NCBI GenBank assembly: GCA_035222895.1 | Contig: JAVYIG010000091.1 | Location: 248,001-312,000, forward strand | Length of the DNA stretch: 64,000 nt | Reading direction: 5' to 3' | Source of the DNA: Strongylocentrotus droebachiensis | Taxonomy: Eukaryota; Echinodermata; Echinoidea; Camarodonta; Strongylocentrotidae | In this document: one piece after another, positions 13,734-24,300 of the stretch | How the letters are laid out: each line of letters begins with the position of its first letter | Numbering within the stretch: position 1 is the first letter of the stretch | Notes under the pieces: model-generated | Database searches by the model: none | The model's input: the letters and a program-made list of their open reading frames with translations, nothing else | Told to the model about the DNA's origin: nothing | Translations under genes and position numbers: made by a program

Positions 13734-14839
13734 CATTTCGGTGCAATCATTCTGGAGAAACTGGGAGGGGGGGGGGGGGGGGCAAAATCTCAGAGAGCAT
13801 TTGGAAATCATGTTTAATTATGATATCAAAATGTTTCGAAATGATCAATTTAGCTATACGACATGTTTTGAGAAAAAACTACCTAAGCAAAGAAGGTTTC
13901 TTCTTTTCCAAAGTACAGTTACTTGATAGGCTATTCGAGGGGGGGGGGGGGGGGAGGGGGAGGGAGAAGCTAGGGGAGGGGGGGGGGGGGCTAATCTGAT
14001 ACTAAAGAATGCACATTTGTATGCATTTATCCATAGTGTGTTTGTCCGAATGTTAACTTATGTGACCGCAGTACAGCAGTTTCTATCATTAAACTTTTTC
14101 AAACATAGACTAGAGAAAAAGAAAAAAAATCTTTGTAGATTAATTATTCACCCGAACTTTTGCTTCTCCACATAATGCTAAGCGGTGTCCTATTCCGAGG
14201 TAGGCCTACATTGGAATTGTCCCATTTGATAAGCCTATATAGGCATACAAGGTAAATATGTTATTAAAACTGTCCTAACATAATTATGTATCTGGACGAA
14301 TTTTATGACACTTTTAATGAATGAATCGCGAGACCCCGAGTCCCCCCCCCCCCCCCCCACCCGGAACCCCGAAAGTGAGTACATCGTAAAGCTAATAATG
14401 TTGAGTATACTGGAGGCAGCTTTATTATAATTCTTTCATTACTGTAATTAAGAAGAAAAAATGGATCATAGTTACACGGTGATCATTTTTGATAATATTT
14501 ACATATAGGCCTCGGGAACAAGTTAGTTGCTAAGCTCCCTTCGTCGGTCCCTCCCTCACCGAAAATGTGTCAAAGGGTTAGATTGGAATATACCTAGTCT
14601 CTATCTCTCTCTCTCTCTCACTTTCCCTAGCTCGCTTTCTCCCCCTCCTCTATTACTATAGCCAGAAGCAGCGCTAGGTTATTTTATTAGGGGGGCGAAT
14701 GGGCGCGCCACGCAGGGGTGTCTGAGGGGGGATATTATAGTTGAGGATATTTTTGAAATTGATGCATAGATGGCTCGATTATACCGTTTGCCAAATTAAA
14801 AATGAAAACAGTCCTAAGTTCACCTCACAAGGACAAGAA

Positions 14840-15335
14840 CGCAGGGGGGGGGGGGGGGTGTCACCATATTTATCAGAAGGGTTGTTATAGATGAATTTGT
14901 CGTTTCCATTGAACAATCAGCCAAAAGGTTTAGGAGATACAAGGGATTAATTTTTTTTTCAGTTGGTGAAAGTTTTTTTTTTTTAATCGTAAACCGATGT
15001 TTGAACCTCCGGTAATGTGCAGAATGTAATAATGACTCGTCTAAATCTGATCGCCTGATTTGGCTTGCTTTTTCTCCCTTCTTCTTCATTTTCTCTATCT
15101 TTATTTTTTCCCCTCTCCCCTCTCCCTCACGTCATAATTTACATGTTATAGTTCTTTTTCTTATGGCCTTCCTCCTTTTCGTCCCCTTCCTTTTCTTTTT
15201 TCTCTCCTTCTTTTAGTTTCTTTTCCTTCTTTTCGTTTCTTCTCCTTTCCTTCTCCTTCCCTAGTCTCTCTTTTTTCAAAATGATAGGGGGCGGCCGCTT
15301 CCCCTGCCCCCCCCCCGTGGCGCCGCCCCTGACTA
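14840..15335. mobile_element. Dispersed repeat with CAGGGG-type ends (second copy 43629-44045)
   Basis: GTTGTTATAGATGAATTTGT, GAACAATCAGCCA, TTTAGGA, TACAAGGGATTAATTT and GATTTGGCTTGCTTTTTCTC recur at 43.63-44.04 kb. Both end in a CT-rich tract, AAAATGATAGG and GTGGCGCCGCCCCTG. A left poly-G end beginning CAGGGG suggests a hAT-like CAGGGGCGG element. No coding capacity. Confidence 0.5.
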
Positions 15336-15899
15336 TAGCTGTCTCTCATTCTGTCTGTCCGACTGTTGATCTTTGCCTCTGTTTCTCCTTATCTCCCTCC
15401 CCCTCTTTCAAATAGTTTGCTTTTCCCTTTCCAGCCCCCACCCCCTCCCCCTCCCTCCGTGGCCTCGGAACTCGTAAACTTCTGTAACTTTATAGGCCAT
15501 ATGATACTACAACTGGGCCTATATAATCCTTTGTTACTAGGAACTATTATTCTTGATTAGGCCTACACTTTAACAAACTTTAGATGATAGCCCGATATAA
15601 ATTTAAAAAGAGAAAATGTCATGAAGCTGTTATCATTGTTTTCCAATGTATTTCAATCTCCCTCGGTCTACAAATAGTCGACTTACCTATATTTATCTTT
15701 TGTCTTCGTCATCACACGCAAGCGGTTTGGCCAATATGCTCTGACGAAAAGAAAGCAAAACAAAACAACAAGGGTGTAACAAAACTGTGAGTGGAGCTGG
15801 TACATAACATGCTTGTAATCGCTTTGATTGTAATTTCATTATCATTGAAATTCATCACAAAATTGTTCTGCCGCAATTCATCTCTCTCCACCAATCAAT

Positions 15900-15974
15900 C
15901 AATCAATCTATCTATCTATCAATGTATAGGCATATATATATTATATATATATGTATAGAGAGAGAGAGAGAGAA

Positions 15975-16010
<36 letters not shown>

Positions 16011-16095
16011 AATAAGGCAGACTTAACTAATGGAACATGGTTGCTACTCCGAGTTTTACGCATATATATATATATATATATATAATCTTTCTATC
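15900..16095. repeat. Compound microsatellite (TATC, GA, TA)
   Basis: ATCT, GA and long TA runs with a second TA block near 16065-16085, in intergenic DNA. Confidence 0.95.
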
Positions 16096-16463
16096 TGCCT
16101 GTCTTCTAATCCATTTACCGATTTGGAGACTATCTATCAATTTACAGGCCATCCACCTATATCTATATAAATATACCTATATTATCTATCGATCTAGTTA
16201 TCTATCCATATATCTATCTATGTTCATATATCTATATCCATCTACCAAGATTTATTGGTTTAGATAGGCTTTATATCAAAGATAATTATTATAAAGAAAC
16301 AAATTTCTAAAAGTACTAGAAAACAAAAATAGAGAACTATTACACCAATATACTACATACTAAATAGCATATACTTTATGCATTTTAAAAGACTTGTGGA
16401 GAAAAATTAACGTCACAATAAAAAAATTAAAAAACGGAAGAAGAACATTTCTAATATACATAC

Positions 16464-16501
16464 CTTTTGAAAAATGGACATTTCCTCCAAAGGCTTGCCA
16501 T
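16464..16501 (-). CDS. Possible alternative first coding exon (MASLWRKCPFFKR)
   Basis: On the minus strand an ATG opens 13 codons (MASLWRKCPFFKR, last codon split) that end at a GTATGT donor. The 38-nt segment leaves two bases over, the same phase as the 17-nt first exon at 13611-13627. It could therefore splice in frame to the exon at 12224-12319 of the voltage-sensor gene. A second ATG-to-donor segment, 15687-15712 (MTKTKDKY, donor GTAAGT), has the same phase. Such short segments arise by chance, and no transcript evidence is available. Confidence 0.25.
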
Positions 16502-17664
16502 CGCGGAAGGCTCCTGCGTAATCAACAAGTATAAACTCCAGATAAAAACGCAATTGTGTTCTACCTCACAAAAAAGAACTGCTCGGTTTAAAAACAAGTT
16601 CACATCAAGGACACGCTTTTTTATTTTACCTACACCTCCGCTATCAAACTCATAGAGGCCCTCAAAAACTAACTTCCTCTAACAAGCAAATTGAAAGTTA
16701 ATAAATTGGTTCTGCTTTTAACCATGCGGTGTTTATACACTCCTAAGAGCGTTTCGTCGTTTCAAAGCGGCCTGCAGAAAGGCGTTATTTCTGTTAAAAA
16801 TGACAGGGGATAACGCCCTTCTGGCTCTAAGCAGACGGTTTATCTGTGAGATCGTGAGCGTCCAAGGGTTTGTTCGATGTTCGACCCCTTGATCATCCTA
16901 GCATTACTCGTGACCTAGCCGAGTCAGACAGCCGTATTATTCCCTTTGTTTGTGCTTAGACCAAGCGACTCTTTAATAGTCCATCATTCGTGCGTGGTGC
17001 TTAGACCCTAGGGCTATACTTCTACGAATATTTTATTGATAAAACGTGAATAACGAATAATGATCGATGTATGGTCGATTTAGCATATTCCAACTAAATA
17101 GAGAACGAGCATTTTTGTCACTGAATCTGTTTTTGTGTGGGAGAAGTTTTGTGGGGGAGGGTTTGTGAGAGAAGAATGAAATAGTTTCAACATCATTCCG
17201 GCAGGGTTTGGTTTTGTTCAACGGAAAATCTTATCAATGAATCACAAGAAATATGCTAATGAAAGAAACCATATAATCGGTACTTTTGGTGAACAGACCT
17301 GCACGTTTCATCTCATTGAGTTCTTTCAACAAGTATGAATAGGAACTATCATTTAAATATTCTTAGGCAAAACATATCAACCTTAATATACTCGGGTAAA
17401 AAAAAAATCGAGGGCAGAAGTTCATCGCGTTGTATTTTACAAGAGTAACTCGTCATACCAATGCTAAAAATGCCAAACTACTTCTTCCTTTGATTTCATA
17501 TTTCTATGAACTAAAGTTTTCTCGACCTTGATAATGTATAATAAATTTATAGATGCCAAATAATTATACCCATATCCCTTGGTGGATTGGTGTATGTGTG
17601 CGTGTGTGTGTGTGTGTGTGTGTGAGTGTTGGGGGGGGGGGAGGGGGGGGGGGGGGGGGTGAAG

Positions 17665-19483
17665 CACAATCAGCCCATGCTATCATTTCATATCTCTATT
17701 GCGGAAGTTATGATCGGCGAAAATCAAATCCCGGACAAGCAACACGTGAAATTGCTTGGCGTCGTCCTTAGCAGTGATCTTCGGTGGTTGGAACACGTCA
17801 ACTGCATTACATCAAAAGCAGCCAAGAAACTCTATGTGCTGCGGATGCTCAAACGTTTCTCTATGCCACTTCATGATTTGATCACAGTTTTTACGTCCTA
17901 CATAAGACCGGTGCTAGAATACTGTTGTGTAGTATGGCATTCCTCACTAACTCTAAACCAGGAAGCTCAAATAGAGTCAATCCAGAAGCGTGCCCTACGG
18001 ACAATATTAGGACTAAGATATGAATCCTACCGTCAGGCTCTCACAGTGTGTAACCTGTCGTCTCTGAGAGACAGAAGAGAAGAGCTCTGTCTAAACTTCG
18101 CTAGGTCCCTCTACTGTAACTTTCGTGAGTGGTTACCTGAAAGCCAGTGTTCTCGAAGACAATTGAGACATAGTAATAGGCTACGTGAAATTAAGTGTAG
18201 GACAGAACGCTACAGAAAAAGTGCTTTACCCTATCTAGTAAGGCTTTTAAACCAGCCATGATGTGGCATCCGGTTTGTTCAACTTTTTTGATAGCATAAT
18301 ACTGCCAAACTTTGTGAATTACTTGTATTTTTGTCAATATAACTTCAATTTCTGTATCAAGATACAAATAAGGTCATCTTTAGTAACCTCATTTCTTTCC
18401 CATGTTTTTTTTTCTTTATATGAATTATTGCCAGTTATCTAAAGCCTCTCTTAAATCACAATTTGCTCATTATAATTCATTTTCAAATTGCAATCTTTGC
18501 CTGAACACATCTACAATTCGCCGAATCTTAATGCATTATATTTCAGATTCAATTAAATATCTTGGATTGAACTGCTAAATGTAGAAACATAATGTTAAAT
18601 ATTTCCAATACGCTTTACCTTAATTTATTAGTTAATTATCTTTACTCTTCGTATTGTATACGGTCGATTTCATGATTACATGTATTATTTTAAATTGCCT
18701 CTGGTTGCTCGTTATTTTATCTTAACACTATTAGTTTATACGCAGGTCTGCAATTACTCCTTTTGAATCTTGCTTCTGTGCTATATCCGCCTGTATTTAG
18801 TTGTTATATATAAATATTTTCTTAAACAGGTTGTTATTATACTTTTTAAAATGATTTTACTACCATCTGCGTTAAAAAAGAAAACATTCTCATTTATACA
18901 TTTTACAACTTACCAAAAGATTTTCAGTCAGATTTTTGTTCTTCTTATTAATACTGTTCGTAATGTCAATGTTGCAATGCATACTTTTATCTTTTTATGG
19001 TCAATTTGTATGTAATTTTTAATTGTTGGCAAGTTCCCCCTTCTCTCCTCCCTCTTCTTTACCTCTTGTCGCTCTCTCTCTCTCTCTTTCTTCTTCCTCT
19101 TTCCCTTTCTCTTTCTCTCTCTCTCTCTCCTTCACATCTCTCTCTCTCCTTCCTCTCTCTCTTTTTTTCTCTCTTTCTCCATCTTTCTATCTTTTCTGCT
19201 CTTTCTCTTTCTTCACCATATCTCTCGGTCTCTTATCCTTTCTTTCTATTTTTCTTACTTTCCTTCCCTCTCTCCTCTTCTCCCTCTCTCATCTATCTCT
19301 CTCTCTCTCTCCTTTTCCCCTTTTAACCTCTTTTCTTTATGTGACATAATACGTGTACTTATAATTATGTAAATGATACTGTTTTAAATTGTACTCTCGT
19401 TTTTAAAATGCAATGTATATCCATGTGCAATTCAGTATATGTAACTGCGATGCATGTTTCAATAAATACCATACCATACCATT
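17665..19483 (+). mobile_element. 5'-truncated non-LTR retrotransposon (CR1/jockey-like RT 3' end)
   Basis: A plus-strand reading frame to the TGA at 18261 contains LLGVVLSSDLRWLEHV, AAKKLYVLRML, VFTSYIRPVLEYCCVVWHSS and IESIQKRALRTILG. This is the typical region C-terminal to the reverse transcriptase fingers/palm in CR1/jockey-type LINEs. The catalytic part is missing (5' truncation, preceded by GT and poly-G tracts). A 3' UTR of about 1.2 kb with a CT-rich stretch ends in AATAAATACCATACCATACC, a LINE-type short tandem tail. It is non-functional as it stands. Confidence 0.8.
19060..19325. repeat. CT-rich low-complexity tract
   Basis: (TCTC)n and CTTTCT repeats inside the 3' part of the LINE at 17665-19483. 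Serine/leucine-rich reading frames over it are not genes. Confidence 0.9.
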
Positions 19484-20433
19484 GCCATTATCTGAAAGTT
19501 GTTTACCCTAACCTAATAGCTTCAGGGAAATACAGTATCAACACTCAACTTGTCTCAAGTACCATGTTGGGTTAATCCTCTCTCACTTGTTCTCTCTCTC
19601 TCCTTTCTCCCCTCGTCTCATCCCTAATTAATAATATATAAAAATGAGAACTTTGTTAGTTGTTGGTTCATGTAGCAATGAAGTATATATATATATATAT
19701 ATACCCAAATGCATGCTTTTGCATTCATTTCAGTATAACAAAACAAATGTGATTGTTTATCAATTAAGCTCTACCCCTAGCTCCCCTTTCTCTTTCTCTC
19801 ACTTTATCACTCTCTATCTCTCTCTCTCTCTCTCTCGCTCTCACCCTTTCTCTCTCTCTCTTTTATCAAGTTCAATACTCTACAGATGTAACACCATTCT
19901 CAGTTAACTAGTTGTAAAAGAACTTTTAATACAGTTTTTATATACATATATACAGTCTACATACAGGATAAATCATCTTACCAGAATATGAACATATTGT
20001 ATTGTTCAATAGAGTAGCACAAGCTTACAGATGTTCTGCTCTTGGTTCTGGAATAATAATGGGAGGGGGAGGGGGCGCTTGGGGTTCTTGCATATCATTT
20101 CTACACATGTCTTGCTTGCTTAAATTCATGTATAATCCAGATTTGTTCCTCCATTTTTTTTTTTTGGGGGGGGGGGGGTTAACCCCCCCCCCCCCAGTTT
20201 GCCTCTAGAACTGCTCCAGCTCTTCACCCTAATTGACATCATTTTATTTGCAGCTAAGATTTTGATAATTGATTAAATACACAACTTAAAACCAACACTA
20301 ACAGACTACTCAAAAAGTAAATATCTACCGGTAATTGCATAGATGAATGTATATACAATGTAGTACTAAAGGCAAGCTAGGCGTCATTTTACAGATGCTC
20401 CCAATGCTGAGCAAACTACATTTACTTTCACAT

Positions 20434-20560
20434 CCTACCGGTACCCATTTAACACCTGGGTGGAGGGTGGCAAATGTAGATTAACGTCTTGCCAAAGGAC
20501 GTTAATGTCAGGCTGTGACCCGCAGTTCGATGACTTATCCACAAGACCACAACACCATCA
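20434..20560 (-). mobile_element. tRNA-derived SINE, minus strand (block 1 copy)
   Basis: Matches 40600-40770 but with an internal deletion that removes the B box. It retains GTGGTCTTGTGGATAAGTC and the GACGTTAATCTACATTTGCC body. It was present before the tandem duplication. Confidence 0.65.
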
Positions 20561-21384
20561 CAATGTATCTGTTAAAAGTATCACAAGTTGCATTACAGTG
20601 ATATTTTTCTTTTTATGTTGGAATGGGTCATACCTGGTTATAATTTTCTAATAATGGGTACTTGGGTATTCAACATTCCTTTTAATTTTGACAAAATATT
20701 TCCTTCTTAAAAAATTAAAGATACAGGCGAATTCTGGTAAACAAAAGAAAATGAATTCTCACAGAATCAAACGAAAATTACACTGGATATTCAAGATCAC
20801 AAATAAATGTCATTTGCCAAACAATTTTGGTAGAAAATGTATACTGGTTAGGTAATGAGAATAGAAAGATTAGGAAATCAAGATTAGTAGCCCCGACACC
20901 ATTTGTGTAGTCCCATATACATCTTTCTGTTAACAGTGCTTGTTACTTTACCAAGACTGGGCCAAATTTATTATGATTTTGATGACTCCAGAACTTTGCA
21001 GTACACACCATGCTACATGTTCAACTTTTTCTGATCCATTCCACACCTTTTCTTTCACAATACAATCGGATGACCAGAACTCACCAATATCTTTAAGAGT
21101 TTTACTTGAAGCAGAAACCTATATTACATGCAATCTATTCTGGTCACATTCAGTTATTGTGTTATACCAAAGCTTGGACAAATGATCACTGTTTTTACTG
21201 GCTGGTACAGATAATAACGATGCTTTCTTTCCTATTCTTCAGAAAATTCATCCAATTCTGATGATTTTGGGGAAGTTCTAGATCAACAGTCCTGAAGTTC
21301 CTCCAGCTTATCAAACTGATTCTGCTACTCTCCCTCCTCAATCGGTTCATTTTGAGTGGCATTGGGTTCTGCTGTGATGTAACC

Positions 21385-24300
21385 TTAGTTCCGCTCGGGG
21401 TCGGGAAGTTGAATTATGCGTACAGACCGCCTTGGGGTGATCTTGCTGTGAAAGACAAAAGAAAGCAAACCTCTCATTATTGACCTTCAGATAAAGTTCA
21501 GTTCTGGGGGGTGTTTCACAAAACTTATCGTTAGTGACAAATGACAGTTTTTGTTATAAGCTACTGAAATCCTTGCTTCTGATTGGTCATCATCAGATTT
21601 GTCACTGATTTTTGTCATTTGTCATTGCAAAAAGGCTTTGTGAAACACCCCCTGGTCATGCGATTACAATGTGAAAGAAACCATGGAAGCGATTGAAAGA
21701 TGAATCATGTAACACTAATTATTGGTGTTTACTGTGAGGTTTAGTAATCATCAAAATGATAAGAAATTGGCTCAGTCCTGCCAAGAGTCATATGCACCGT
21801 ACACATAAATGTGCATATGGTACTACACAAATATTTGGCATGAAAGCTGTTCTCCAAAACCTTTTAACTTAGCTGTTTCTTGTAATATGTCAAAAATGAG
21901 GGGATTTGACTAGCAATCCTTTCAGCTGATATTTTTTCTTTGATACTCTTCCACACTAACATAAAAAGAAAGGAAAAGCTCACAAATTGTTTCTCACCTT
22001 TCCTATAATTCAACTTTCTCTTTTAAGCCAAGCTAACAAACGTTTCTGATGATTACTAAATAACATATTATCTATGGATTAACATATAATCTAGATGCAC
22101 GATAAAACAAAGCGCCACATTCATTATACCTTCGGTGGAATTCAGTTTTCAACAGCATAGAAAACAACTGTTAAAAGGGAATTAAAGAATTATTTACCAA
22201 GAATGGTGGAATGCTATAACTCAGAGAAAATGTACTTGAAGAGAAAAAAATGCACTGAATGCACCCATGAACACATACTATCAAGAAGGGATTTAATTAC
22301 ACCCTCATGTAAATTGATCAATGATTTTTCAAGAAATAATCCTGAACATGACATCTTACCTCATATCTTGTGGAGTAAGAAAAATAAATTGTCGGATTGG
22401 TTGATCTTCGGCAAACTTTAGCAACAACTCAATGCAGGTCTTTCTATTCATCATGTCCTGAGAAGGAAAAAATAAATTGTCAAATGAACTATTTGTAAGA
22501 TTTTATGAGAGACAGAGGAAGGGAGAAAGAGAGACAGGAAGGGGGGGGGGTGGAAAATGTGAGTGTGTGAGAAAGCGATAGAGAGGTGGAGAGAGAGAGG
22601 GGATGTGAGAGGATGCAGGATAAGAGGGAGAGGGAATGAGAGAGAGAGAGAGAGAAGAGAGAGAGAAGAGAGAGAGAAAGAGTGTGAGAGAGAGGGAGGG
22701 AGGGATGGAGGGAGGGAGGGTAGGAGAGACAGAGAGAAAGGACAAATAAACTTGGCCATTACATATGAGTGACCATTACATACAACTTCGGTAGAACCCA
22801 CTTTCTCTGGGGATATAATGAACAAACCTTGCCTCTACATATAGGTGACCATTCCATACAACTTTAGTAGAACCACTTATCCTTGGGACAGAATGAACAA
22901 GCTTGGCCATTATATATAGGTGACCATTCCATACAACTTCTGTAGAACCACTTATCCTTGGGACAGAATGAACAAGCTTGGCCATTATATAAAGGTGACC
23001 ATTCCATACAACTTCTGTAGAACCACTTATCCTTGGGACAGAATGAACAAGCTTGGCCATTATATATAGGTGACCATTCCACACAACTTCTGTAGAACCC
23101 ACTTATCCTTGGGACAGAATGAACAAGCTTGGCCATTACATATAGGTGACCATTCCATACAACTTCTATAGAACCCACTTATCCTTCGGACAGAATGAAC
23201 AAGCTTGGCCATTACATATAGGTGACCATTCCATACAACTTCTGTAGAACCACTTATCCTTGGGACAGAATGAACAAGCTTGGCCATTACATAGAGGTGA
23301 CCATTCCATACAACTTCTGTAGAACCCACTTATCCTTGGGACAGAATGAACAAGCTTGGCCATTACATATAGGTGACCATTCCATACAACTTCTGTAGAA
23401 CCACTTATCCTTGGGACAGAATGAACAAGCTTGGCCATTACATATAGGTGACCATTCCATACAACTTCTGTAGAACCCACTTATCCTTGGGACAGAATGA
23501 ACAAGCTTGGCCATTACATATAGGTGACCATTCCATACAACTTCTGTAGAACCACTTATCCTTGGGACAGAATGAACAAGCTTGGCCATTACATATAGGT
23601 GACCATTCCATACAACTTCTGTAGAACCCACTTATCCTTGGGACAGAATGAACAAGCTCTGGCATTACATATAGGTGACCATTCCATACAACTTCAGTAG
23701 AACCCATTTATCCTTGGGACAGAATGAACAAGCTTGGCCATTACATATAGGTGACCATTCCATATAACTTCTGTAGAACCCAATTATCCTTGGGACAGAA
23801 TGAACAAGCTTGGCCATTACATATAGGTGACCATTCCATACAACTTCTGTAGAACCACTTATCCTTGGGACAGAATGAACAAGCTTGGCCATTACATATA
23901 GGTGACCATTCCATACAACTTCTGTAGAACCACTTATCCTTGGGACAGAATGAACAAGCTTGGCCATTACATATAGGTGAACATTCCATACAACTTCTGT
24001 AGAACCCACTTATCCTTGGGACAGAATGAACAAGCTTGGCCATTACATATAGGTGACCATTCCATACAACTTCTGTAGAACCCACTTATCCTTGGGACAG
24101 AATGAACAAGCTCTGGCATTACATATGGGTGACCATTCCATACAACTTCTGTAGAACCACTTATCCTTGGGACAGAATGAACAAGCTTGGCCATTACATA
24201 TAGGTGACCATTCCATACAACTTCTGTAGAACCACTTATCCTTGGGACAGAATGAACAAGCTTGGCCATTACATATAGGTGACCATTCCATACAACTTCT

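Larger units (their letters stand above)
13628..21384. other. Intergenic region between the voltage-sensor gene and SMC6 copy A
   Basis: Repeat-rich, with several poly-G or poly-C runs (13765, 13940, 13978, 14342, 14843, 17631-17659, 20164-20195), the LINE, SINEs and microsatellites. No complete gene is visible, only the possible alternative first exons near 15.7 and 16.5 kb. Confidence 0.5.
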
